From the NCBI RefSeq assembly GCF_031143425.1, contig NC_090445.1:1582228444-1582292443 (forward strand): a stretch of 64,000 bases of DNA, read 5' to 3'. This DNA is from Pleurodeles waltl (lineage: Eukaryota; Chordata; Amphibia; Caudata; Salamandridae). The position numbers were made by a program, and so were the translations under genes. Position 1 is the first letter of the stretch. Each line of letters starts with the position of its first letter. Below the pieces are notes generated by a model. That model saw only the letters and a program-made list of their open reading frames with translations, was not told the DNA's origin and made no database searches. Positions 25,387 through 34,960 of the stretch are shown one piece after another.

Positions 25387-25620
25387 TTTTTTTAACTGAA
25401 AATTCTTTATTGGTTTTTGTCTGATGTTACATTATCTGAACAACACAGGCATAGTAACGTACATGAGCCCAGTATATGGTCGTAAAATAAAGGTATAAAT
25501 AAAAAACACTTCTGTTGTACGATGAAAAGAGGTATCCTGATTGAAACACATTAAACAATCAAAGAACCCTCGTAAGGGCAATAACAACTGGGTTAAGTAA
25601 AGTTAACGGAAGATTGTGGA
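25387..25620 (-). mobile_element. 5'-truncated L1-like 3' end
   Basis: On the minus strand the sequence ends with an AATAAA signal (plus-strand TTTATT at 25406-25411) about 13 nt before a short poly(A) tail (T run at 25387-25393). This matches the arrangement at the 3' end of the L1 at 60786. No coding portion is visible. The 5' boundary near 25620 is a guess. Confidence 0.5.
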
Positions 25621-25689
25621 TAGAAACATTTAGGCTTTGGCTATGGCGAAGTAGAAAAATAAACTGTGTTTATTATCATTTTGTTAAAG

Positions 25690-26110
25690 GTGTTGGGGCC
25701 ATGGGGGAGGACAGGGACGAAGGGGGAGTGCACAGCATTCCCCCTCAGTGCGCATGTCTGTTTGGCTGGCCCTCTTGGGCCAGCCAAGCACACATGCAGA
25801 CTGTGCACTCTCACACCCGGCACTGTGTTGCTGGGCTGGAGATAGTAGGCACAGGCTCACAGTTTGCCTGGGAGTGCCCAGCCAGGGCGCCCCAGCCAAT
25901 CCTAATGCTGCTTTCATGCAGTGTTAGGATTGGCTGCAGGGCAGGCTGGGAGCCCGTGCCTCCAGAGACCAGGAAAGAGGAGCGGCGCAGCGGCGAGGCA
26001 GGTAAGATTTTTTTTAAAATTTTATGTTTATTTTGAGTACCCCCCGCGCACATGCCGCCCCACATCTTCACTGCGCAGCGAGCCGCGACTGCTATAGGGG
26101 ATTGTGCCTG
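25690..26110. repeat. GC-rich repeat of unknown class
   Basis: The stretch is markedly more GC-rich than its flanks and contains paired inverted segments, such as GGCTGGCCC...GGGCCAGCC near 25761-25786 and CCAATCCTAA...TTAGGATTGG at 25897-25934. A GGTAAGATTTTTTTTAAA segment near 25999 precedes its right end. It resembles the interior of a non-autonomous DNA element, but terminal repeats were not found. Frames of up to 140 codons here lie in both directions and are not supported. Confidence 0.45.
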
Positions 26111-26339
26111 ATGCTTTTGTGGAAGAGTAACCATGCCCAATATCACCCGCACTCCACTGTATCATTCACCCCACTGCTACATCATGATCACATAGAAGAT
26201 CTTGTGATTTAGTATCATTGCTATATAGTAACATATTAGTATGGAAAATAGAATAATGAAAGTAACAGTGCTAATAATACCAAGAAACATAACTTACTTT
26301 CTCAGTTTCCTAATCATATACTGCAAAGAGGGTCATTTG

Positions 26340-27060
26340 TAACAACAATACTACAACTTCTAGTACTACTAAAAACAATATTATTATTAAGGTTAGTAGT
26401 TATAATATCAGAAGTAGTAGTAGTTGTGGCAATACTATTCACTTTAGTACAAGTAGCCATAGAGGTTTCAGTAATCGTTTTACCAGTACTAGTGACAGTG
26501 GTAGTAGTCCTGTTGGTAATGCTATTAGTACTGATAGCGGCAGTAGTGGTGGTGGTAGTAGTGGGAGTAGTAACATTAATAGTGATAGTATCCGTGGCAG
26601 TATTGTAGTAGCCGTTTTGGTATTAGTGATAATATAAGTTGAGGTAGCAGTAATGGTAGTTGTTGTAGTAGCAGTCAAAAAAGTAGCTTTGGGGACAGCA
26701 GTAGTAGTGACAGTAGTTTTAGTAACTAGTGGAATAGTTTACAGTCATGGTAATAGTGATAATCGTAGTAAATGTGGTAGTAGTGACAGTAATAGAGACA
26801 ATGCTATTAGTGGTTATGATGTCAGTAGTAGTAGTGGGAGTAGTAGTAATAGCAGTACTAACAGTAGGAGTAATAGGAGTAGTGGCAGTTGTAGTAGTAG
26901 CAGTGGTGTTAGTAGTGACAGTATGAGTAGAAGTAGCAGTGATTGAAGTTTTAGTAGTAGTGGTGGTTGTAATAACATTAGTAACTTTGGTAGTGACAGT
27001 AGTAGCGATAGTAGTTTTAGTAGCAGTAGAGGAATTTGTTGAGGTTGTGGTAGTAGTAAT
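26340..27060. repeat. Long degenerate AGT/GTA trinucleotide tract
   Basis: About 700 bp is composed mostly of AGT, GTA, GTG and related triplets with many substitutions. It gives low-complexity frames rich in V, S and T on one strand. These are products of the repeat, not proteins. Confidence 0.9.
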
Positions 27061-27064
27061 GACT

Positions 27065-27350
27065 TCTACAGACTCTTCCCTCCTCCACCTCTCTTTTTAC
27101 TCATCCCATCCTCATTTTACTTCTATGATCTCCTAATTACACTTTCCAGACTCATTCCTCTCCTATCCCTCCATTTTTCTATTCAATCCAACTAACAGAC
27201 TCACTTGTCCACCTCTCAAATTAACTCATATTTCCCTATACAAATCCACACTAATCCTCTTGGGTACCAGAGTACCGTGCTACTCGCCGAAAATCAATTT
27301 GACACCTTGTCATGTGTAGTAAGGTCTATATAAATACAATTACAATTACA
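27065..27350 (+). repeat. Dispersed repeat with ACAATT tail, copy A
   Basis: This copy matches 40905-41215: both run from a pyrimidine-rich CCTCCTCCAYCTCTC stretch through CTATTCAATCCAACTAACAGACTCAC, an AGAGT or GGAGT box followed by ACCGTGCTACTCGCCGAAAA or a close variant, and end in CTATATAAATACAATTA. The AATACAATTA-type 3' repeat resembles LINE-mobilised tails, so a SINE or a short LINE 3' end is possible. Confidence 0.65.
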
Positions 27351-27762
27351 ATACCTAGCCAAAAGTTGTTGTGGACTGGCTGATGTGAATGTACACTCAG
27401 ATGGGTGTGCTAACATCAGTACTTTATCTGGGAAGGGAATTTTTATGGGTTGGGCCCCCTGCTTAAATCGTAAGTTTGTTATGTGCAGCCCGGAACGTTC
27501 AGGAGGTTACGGAAGAGGGACTCCCAGTTTTATGATTATAGTCTGGAGGTCAGCGCTAAGCCCACCAGAAGTGTTTATATGTGTTGGAATGTACCCTGTG
27601 CTTCCTCAAATTTCTGCATCCAGTTATTGCGCTTAGGTATAATGTTTTTGTAAGTTGCCATTCTGTGCATGTCTGATAGCCATGGTCGTTAGGAGGGTGG
27701 CACAGCAGATTTCCAGTGGTGTAAAATCTCCACCTTTATTACCGCTAATGCTGTAGAGAGCC

Positions 27763-27928
27763 CTGTGGCGTAATGAAACTGGACAGGCGCACCCTGCAAA
27801 GAACATGGAGGCCCCCCCCTCAATGCTCACTCAGGAGGTCTCAGGCCAGGGTGCTGTGCTGAGGGGATCCCATGGAACTCACCCTCCCTCCCACCCCCTG
27901 CACCGCAGGGACCTTTGTTACACCACTG
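27763..27928. mobile_element. Short hAT-like MITE with perfect 8-bp duplication
   Basis: The 166-bp element starts CTGTGGCGTAA and ends TTACACCACTG, an imperfect inverted terminus of the CAGTGGYGTAA type. The octamer AGAGAGCC is present on both sides (27755-27762 and 27929-27936). It interrupts the L1-like ORF2 fragment and is a younger relative of the element at 22050-22218. Confidence 0.9.
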
Positions 27929-28569
27929 AGAGAGCCATGATTTTGCATGAAGGGGTAAATATGGTAAGGCAAAAGTGTTATACAGAAGAGCCAGTCTGCT
28001 CAGCAGTAGGGATAACACTCCAAGTTTACCCTTTAGCTAGTCCCAGAACTTTCACCAATATTGTGAACGGGTCGTACAGTCCCATAAGATGTGCACAATG
28101 TCATGGACTGGGTAGAGCATTGCCAGCACCTAGAATCTTCTTGTATGTGTGCCCCCTGGAGCTTGGCTGGAGTCCAATGTCATTCAGGGAGGATCTTAAA
28201 ATAATAAATTTCAGTCTGGCTTCTCTCAGTGTTTTATCCTGGTCCTTAACAATTATGAGCCAGTCAACATGGGTGAATAGAAAGACCCTATCTGTCTTCC
28301 AACCATCAGCAGAGACTGACAGCAGTCAGCTGTGAAAAAAGAATGTTAGTGTAGTATACAGTCCTGATACAGTCCCTTTATAGTTTGTTTATCTTACAAT
28401 GTATTGTAGTAGCAGCTCGGCCTCTATTGCATAAGTCGAGGTGCCCAAAATCTATCCAGACTATGAGTAAGTTGAAGAAATCATCAGTGTTGTGAGGGTG
28501 GGAATCCCTATTTGTACATGAGTGAATCAAAAGAGATTAAATCACTGTCATGGATCATGTCCTTTAGAC

Positions 28570-29120
28570 CAGTGGTTCTTAATCTGTGGTCCGGGGACCA
28601 CTCTGGCACGGCACAGCATACTACAGAGGTCCACACCTGCTTAGAAAATTAAATAATGTTAACAAATTAATAAACTGTATATAAATAAATACGAACATGT
28701 ACAATTTAAAATGTTAGAACGTTCTGTAAATTTGAAGGAATTTGAAATTGAAGGCTAAGAATGAAGTTAGTTTCCTCAAATTGATTTGTGATTTGTGGGC
28801 GCAGTGCAAGTTCATCAGACAAAATAGAGTATGGATGCTGTGAGGCCTCAGTTGACTTTAGAAAAGCTCCAACCATCCCATTAAAAAAAATGTTTCTGAA
28901 TAAATAAAATTTTTAATTATGTGAAATGTGTTTGATGGATGCTTGTTTCTCTATTTTTGTTGATTGTTTTGAAGTTCAAATCTTTGCAAATGCTGAGGCT
29001 GTGGTTTCCAGTAATGAATATGTGGGGTTCCTCGTATTTCAATAATGATTTAGTGGGGGTCCCCGTGTTCCAGTAATGATTCAGTGGGAGTCCACGGAAG
29101 TCAAAAGTTAAGAACCACTG
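28570..29120. mobile_element. hAT-like element nested in L1
   Basis: The 551-bp element starts CAGTGGTTCTTAA and ends TTAAGAACCACTG, an exact 13-bp inverted terminus. The flanking octamers CTTTAGAC (28562-28569) and CTCTAGAC (29121-29128) differ at one position, fitting a hAT 8-bp duplication. The interior is AT-rich and carries no transposase. A 105-codon minus-strand frame spans its right end but mixes element and L1 sequence and is not a gene. A partial inverted copy lies at 29639-29828. Confidence 0.92.
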
Positions 29121-29240
29121 CTCTAGACATGATATTTCCTTGTCTTTCCACAAAGACCAGTCTAGTTCTTCTCCTCCTACTACTCTTATGTACCTCTTTC
29201 TCAAAATGGGGGCATGTAGGTGGATAGCACTCAAAAACTG

Positions 29241-29638
29241 AATCAGCGTGTGAGCCCCTTGCGAAGCAAATCAAGGGGTATGAAAAATAGGGTTATCTTT
29301 TAGGTGTGAAAGGGTATGGCTTGTATAGACGGCCGGTAGGTTTCTCTTAATTTTCTGTGGATGCCCACTGGGGAATTTCCCTGTGGGTCTTCAGCATAGC
29401 GTAGCCCCCCTGCAGTACTTTTGGCAGCTCTGTTCTTGATGCTCTGCAGGTTCAAGGGATTAGAGGGTACAGCGCCTTCAAAAGTGCCCAAAAGAAAGTC
29501 TTCATCTAGCGGTGATGCCAAATACAACCCAAGAGGAAGTCTCGTAGGCTGTCGGCTAAACCTGTTCCATCAGGTGCTTCCCCCAAATGATACTATTCGG
29601 TATCCGTCACATAGGAATGATTGAATCGCATTGACTCG
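29241..29638. other. Unassigned DNA, possibly further decayed retroelement
   Basis: Minus-strand frames of moderate length continue upstream of the L1 fragment, but I could not match them to a specific LINE domain. Confidence 0.3.
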
Positions 29639-29828
29639 AAACTAACTTCATTCTTAGCCTTCAATTTCAAATTCCTTCACATTTACAGAACGTTCTAACA
29701 TTTTAAATTTTACATGTTCGTATTTATTTATATACAGTTTATTAATCTGTTAAGATTATTTAATTTTCTAAGAAGGTGTATCTCCGTAGTATGCTGTGCG
29801 GCACCAGAGTGGTCCCAGGACCACAGAT
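29639..29828 (-). mobile_element. Partial hAT copy, inverted relative to 28570-29120
   Basis: The reverse complement of this stretch matches about 28590-28772, for example GTGGTCCNGGGACCACTCTGG, ACATGT near TTTAAAATGTTAGAACGTTCT and AAGGCTAAGAATGAAGTTAG. The inner part of the family and the far terminus are missing. Confidence 0.85.
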
Positions 29829-30158
29829 ATAACCGTGTTTATGTTTCCCGTGTAGCCCAGGAGTGTTAATATTTGACAGTGTTGAAGGTCATTTAGTGGT
29901 TCAGAAACATGAGTACTCTTAGTTCCCAAATATTTCCTGAGATTCTCATCGAGATGGGATGGAGTTAGCTGACTGTGCTCCAGGACACAATCAGTCAATG
30001 ATCCAAAGCAGACTGCAGGATATACTTCAGTCTTGGAATTGGTTGTAGACAGAGTGTTCCTGGATCCTGGCCAGCGGCAAGATATTTTAGTTGGTTTTAT
30101 AATACATACGATCTTTTAACTTTAAAGTGGGGTTTTTAAGTGATGGCTCAGTGTGAGT

Positions 30159-30237
30159 GGCTATGACTACTGTGAGGGTTTCCCGTGCTAAGAAATTGGC
30201 TATGAGTACTCTGGGTGTTTCCCGTGCTCAGAAATAC
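30159..30237. repeat. Two-copy tandem repeat, ~40 bp
   Basis: TGGCTATGACTACTGTGAGG plus GTTTCCCGTGCTAAGAAAT is followed by a close second copy (TGGCTATGAGTACTCTGGG, then TGTTTCCCGTGCTCAGAAAT). Confidence 0.85.
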
Positions 30238-30521
30238 ATTAAAGGTAGAGAGATGTAAGGAGGCCAAATGTGTTCGTGTTAGCAGATTACTGAAAACAGA
30301 AGTGCTTAAGGTGTCTGCAGAGTCTGGTGCCAGTTGTTAGAGTGTGAGGGTGAGATGGATTGCACTGTTTGAACTGCTTGTTGGCGCAAGTAATTCTGTT
30401 GCATGAAAGAAGTCGTCTTTCCTGATCAGACACTGCATTATGTAGACACACATGCCTGATTGGTAAATATGTATTTGCATATCATAGCTAATTCAGATTG
30501 GTCAGCCACTGCACCATAGAG
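30238..30521. other. Unassigned DNA
   Basis: No gene, terminal repeat or microsatellite is apparent. Confidence 0.4.
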
Positions 30522-30750
30522 CAGTGGTTCCCAACATTTTGGCTTCTGTGGACCTCCACTTTATCGGTACTGGAACCCAGGGACCCCCGCTGAAGCATTA
30601 GTGGAATCCAGGGACCCCCCCCAGTGAGTCATTCCTAAAAGCTGGGGACCTAATCTGTTCATAATATTACATTTTCTAAGCAGTCACGGAGCCCCTGAGG
30701 AGGCTTTGCGGGCTCCCAGGGGTCCCCGGACAACAGGCTGGGAACCACTG
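30522..30750. mobile_element. hAT-like MITE with perfect 8-bp duplication
   Basis: The 229-bp element starts CAGTGGTTCCCAA and ends with GGGAACCACTG. The octamer CCATAGAG is duplicated exactly at 30514-30521 and 30751-30758. The exact duplication suggests one of the younger insertions in the window. Confidence 0.95.
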
Positions 30751-31770
30751 CCATAGAGGGTTTGAGATGTGCAGATCTGATATTTTCATGCTGATGGGTT
30801 CGCCATTTTTCCGATTAGACTTTTGTGTCATTGGACGTGAGTATTTGGAATTCTTTTAGAGAATCATCCTTTTTTGGTTTTGCAAACTGTGGACTGACAG
30901 TATCCCATCTGACTCTTGTAGGGGAGGTTGTTATCAACCCGTATCATGTCAACAGCCATCTTCTCTGAGGAGCTTCATTAAGGCCTTATATTTCCTTTAG
31001 AAATGTTTAATAAACTAGTTCTTTTTATCCCTCCCTTGTCAGCAGTCCAGTGAGAGAGGAGCATAGTTGAAGGTGCATGTGAGTCTCTGCAAAACTATCT
31101 TTAGTCATTTTAAAAGAGACCTGAAGTCGAAGTCCACAGGGGTGTCTAGTTCTTGACTATTTGAGAACCTCCATAGGTTTGAGACTGCAAGGTTCTGGTG
31201 TCTTGTGGGTGGCCTGTTGTCCAGTAAATTTAGGAGGTTGGAGTCGATTGACAAGAGGTTATCCCTAATTTATGGGAGAGGGTGCTTTTATATGGAGGAG
31301 TCCATCATAGCTGGAAGTGACACCTTCCACCTGCCTCACTGGTTGAGTGGGAGCTTGACCAGTCTTTTGAGAGCTTTAAAACAAGTTGCTTGCTCTTGCA
31401 GCTGGGTGATCAACTCGACATAGATTGTGTCTCTAAAATTCCAATCCCTGGTATGTCGGGGGTATTAAGTTCAGTTGTATTTGATAGTTACAACCAGTGA
31501 CAAAAGATCAATAAAAGCAGATAGTAATGGAGGGTGAATCTGTGAGAAGTTAGCATTCCCAAAGTTTCAAAGCTGCAGGTCCAATATGCTACTCATACTT
31601 ACTTTGTGTTGTAAAAACAATTACATTAGAAATTTACAGTGAGGGTTACTTGTTCATTGTAAGAATGCAATCTACAAAGTTACTACCTAGGTGCAGTTCA
31701 AGCTATGAGTGCTTGAAAAGTGGGAGTGTGCACAATAGTCTGCATGAACCCTTGTTATTAGTGATTAGTG
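30751..31770. other. Unassigned DNA, no gene seen
   Basis: Open frames are at most about 72 codons. No end repeats could be found. Confidence 0.4.
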
Positions 31771-32040
31771 TTGAGGGCCGGCACTTATTTTTCTGCATCA
31801 GGCAATTACTGCGAGCAAAATACACACATGGGAAAGACGGAGCGAAGAAATACGTGAAAGTTACACAATTGGAGAAAGCAGAAAGCTGCAGGAGTGAGCT
31901 GAAGGGGCATGGAGTGGCTGTAAACGGATTAAAGAGGCCCAAGATGGCTTTAGAATTACCCGCCTGAGTATTCTGTGCTCGCACATTTAAATGCAGCAGC
32001 GGAGAGCTTTGGACACCGACACGCTTTTATTTCCAAATTA
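31771..32040 (+). repeat. Dispersed repeat, copy B (partner at 2428-2698)
   Basis: This plus-strand copy aligns with the minus strand of 2428-2698 over about 270 bp with moderate divergence. Open frames of 93-105 codons overlap it on the two strands and are not conserved in the partner. Confidence 0.6.
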
Positions 32041-32099
32041 ACCACTGTGAGGGATGACTATTGCACAGCAATATAGATATAGCTTGGTTCAAGTGTACT

Positions 32100-34960
32100 C
32101 TTGTGGGCACACTGGGATTTAATAATTCTGCAACAGCACAAGTTGAAGCTACTTATATATTTTGGCTAGAAGTCCTTCAATCTGATTCATGAATTTTATG
32201 AAGATAATCATTCGAATGACCACCTTTCAAGCAAAAGATAATGGAATAGAGGCAGCTCTTCATGTTAAACCAGTTAGAAGAATCTTGCAGCCACTTCCTG
32301 CGTTCTGTGATTGGAAGTGGGCGGGCACACAGGATGTGCACCAGTGATTCGGAATTGTACTCTCTTAGCCTGGTTTCCTGCGTATTCGGCCGCTGGGCCA
32401 ACTTGGGAAGAAAGTTTAATGTTGAGAGAAAGCCAAGACCTAACTGCATTCATTTTAGTTTATAATAAGCTAAATGTAGATATTGTTGGTGACTTTCTCT
32501 CATTGAACCAAACACCTAAATATTTATATTTCGAGGTTTTATCAACTATTTGATTGCCTAAATGCCACACGTGTTAGAGTATCTTCCTGCCAAAGCAGCT
32601 TTGTTTTATCGAGACTGACAGCTGGATGATTCAGCTAGCAAAGGGATTTCAGGACATTTAATAATTTTTCAAGGCCTACACCAGTGTGGCTTATTAAGAC
32701 AATGTTATTTACGTACTGGAGGGATGTGATATGTGGAGAACCAATTTCCGGACAATGGGACATTGCAGCATCCAGTTGACAGCTTCAATTAATTATGTAC
32801 AAATTGAAAAGGGAAGGTGTGAGCTCGCACATTGTTTGAGGCGTCTGTGTGTGTAAATCTTAGTTGGCACTAACTAAGTTTGTTCCAAGGGCGACATTTA
32901 ACCAACTAGGTAGCTGGGTAGCACTAAGTAAATGTGAAGAGATGAGCCAAGACGCCAGTTTTTTTTTTTTTTTTTTTTTTTTGCCACGGGTGGTATCTGT
33001 TAACGCAGTCAAATGCCGACCTGAAATAGACACAACATGTATGTAATGCAGATTTCTTTGTATTGCCTTCTCGAACAGTATGGGTAAAGACACCAATTTA
33101 TCTGGGGTTCCCGCTGCTGCTTATAAATCCAGTTTGATTAAAATGTATTAGATTGGAATTGCTTCCCCAAACGTCCACGTCTGTTGTAGCAGTTTTGCAA
33201 AATATTTTGCCTCCCCGTTTTACAATGCTATTAATCTGTAGCGCCTCGGGTCCCATGCTGAACGTTATTTGTATACTGGTTGAGCCATGCCAAGAATGCA
33301 GAATAGTCACTGGAGCCAGACAATATGAAAATAAGCAATGGGAAATTGCGGTCCAGCAATCAATATCATGTTTGTACAAGGCAGCAGGCAGGCCATTTGG
33401 GCCCGGGTCACTATTGGATATGCTTTCTGCATTATCTCTTTTACTTGATGAAAGTTAAACACAAATGAGAAAGGAGGCAACCTTTTGGTTGTATGAATGT
33501 AGTCCCCACATTGCAACAAGGTACTCTCATACAGTGTAACAATGTGGGACACACAAGCTTTGTGTGGCACATTGTTGTCACACACTTGTGTTTGCCCTTT
33601 TTGTTTCCAGTTTATTATTTTCCAGAACCTCTTATGATTTCTGGAACAGCAGCCATCAAACAGGTCTAACTAGTCTTTCTCCTCCAGATTTTTTTTTGCC
33701 TCAAAAATAGCACTTTTATAGTTTTTTTTGAAGAGTTTTAACCTTCTCTATCCTCATAACATCATTTGAACATTTATGCAATAGCCTGATATCCTTCTTT
33801 AATAAGGACTTCTCTGTTTTAGTGTACCAATAGTTTAATCGTTTACTATTACTTTGATCCTTCCTATGATTGACCCTACCTGGACTCAACCTAATTAATA
33901 ACTAGGTGTGTATTTGTCCCCCAGCTTTTATCTTATCTTGTTCCACACAACTGAGTGTAACAAAAGGCTTCCAACACCCAGAGCAAAATAGCCTTGTTCT
34001 CATTAGACATTCCAGCCCTTCACCGGAACATACTGAAATCAGCTTGTCCAATGCAAAATTCATATTGGTAATACTGATTGCGGAAAATGGTCACTTTCAC
34101 ATCTTTTCGTCACATTGTAATGTGTAAGGTAAGTCAACAATTGAAAGGGCGCAAAGGCATAGTCAATACTGCTGATATTGAGGCTGAAATATGTTCATCG
34201 GACTTTAAGTGATCCTATTTGAACTGGCCATTTAGTGCACGAAGATGTAAGCTATGTAGGAAAGACAAGACTAGGTCTCCAGGAAGATTGTTTCTCTAAG
34301 GCAAGGAAGGTTCTTTCTCTGAAGCCTACATACTTGTTCGGGAAGCATTATTTACAAGATGTTGGTCATCTAGCTTTGTGTTGGACATGAGATTAGAATT
34401 GAAATTGCCTGTAATTATCCATAGTGCATCGCTACAAATGACTTTCAGTCTAGAAAAGATGTCATCAGTATCCTTCATGATTTCCTTTTTACCCTTTGGG
34501 GATGGGTTAATACATACATTGATTAACAAGTGAGGATTAATCTGAGTGCCCAAATTTCAATTTTCGATTACTAGAGTAAGCACTGAGGAATTCTCACTGT
34601 TAATTCTTTTTATGTTATATTCCTAAGAAGCTGTTATAAAACAATTCAGGTCACGCCTCACACGGTCCTTGTGCTTCATTTTCTGGGCCGGGTATAAAAT
34701 TAAAGTTATTCTTCCACTTGAGTTTTTTCCTTTCTCCATGTCTCCTGCACACAGATAAAATCATGCAAACACCAAAAAGAAACCACCCATGGATCTTGTA
34801 GAAATTTCATGAGTCCTCCTACATTCCATTAGAGAATTGAAACTGCTGAATGTGTTGATTTGCTCTGCATGTAGGTAGTTCTGAAGCAGAAGTTATCGGT
34901 TATTTCTTTGCATGCATGTTTAAATCTGCAGCAAGCCAATCCCACTTAATTCTCTTATCC
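32100..34960 (-). pseudogene. APE-type LINE ORF2 pseudogene, clade unassigned
   Basis: On the minus strand the order of an endonuclease plus reverse transcriptase LINE is visible. An endonuclease start with WNVGG and QETW lies at about 34840-34730. A PSPKGKKE segment and TGNFNS (a GDFNS-type motif) lie at about 34520-34390. The reverse transcriptase begins with PNGLPAALYKHD at about 33400, followed by KIFCK, NQTGFIS, FRSAFDCVNR and LFNLYI blocks. The catalytic YADD position reads YVNN (32704-32715). A KTK block and a C-terminal region continue to about 32170. Both catalytic aspartates have become asparagine and there are many stops. A 24-nt A run interrupts the reverse transcriptase. The clade could be Rex-, R4- or CR1-related; I cannot decide by eye. 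Confidence 0.72.
32959..32982. repeat. 24-nt mononucleotide A/T run inside the LINE reverse transcriptase
   Basis: Twenty-four consecutive T residues on the plus strand correspond to lysine codons on the minus strand, just after the CVNRYHPWQ segment. The LINE sequence resumes directly afterwards with LASW. Confidence 0.95.

Larger units (their letters stand above)
27400..29240 (-). pseudogene. L1-like ORF2 3' fragment with two nested hAT insertions
   Basis: On the minus strand, after skipping the two hAT elements, the frame fragments read like the C-terminal third of L1 ORF2. A W-x-DKEIS segment (about 29155-29120) continues past the insertion as DSDLISFDSLMYK and a QLTHSL stretch (to about 28440). 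The cysteine-histidine knuckle follows near 28130-28070: CWQC (28126-28115), then in another frame HDIVHILWDC, which is the L1 H-x-W-x-C signature. A terminal TTMAI...GNLQKHYT segment lies on the far side of the second hAT element (about 27700-27630). Stops and frameshifts are frequent. No reverse transcriptase part was seen upstream. Confidence 0.72.

Noticed and set aside
29625..29650. CGAAAC string as part of another hammerhead
   Set aside because: No CUGANGA core or stem II lies at a suitable distance on the plus strand.
32959..32982. Poly(A) tail of a separate retrocopy
   Set aside because: Reverse transcriptase sequence continues on both sides, so an internal expansion is simpler.
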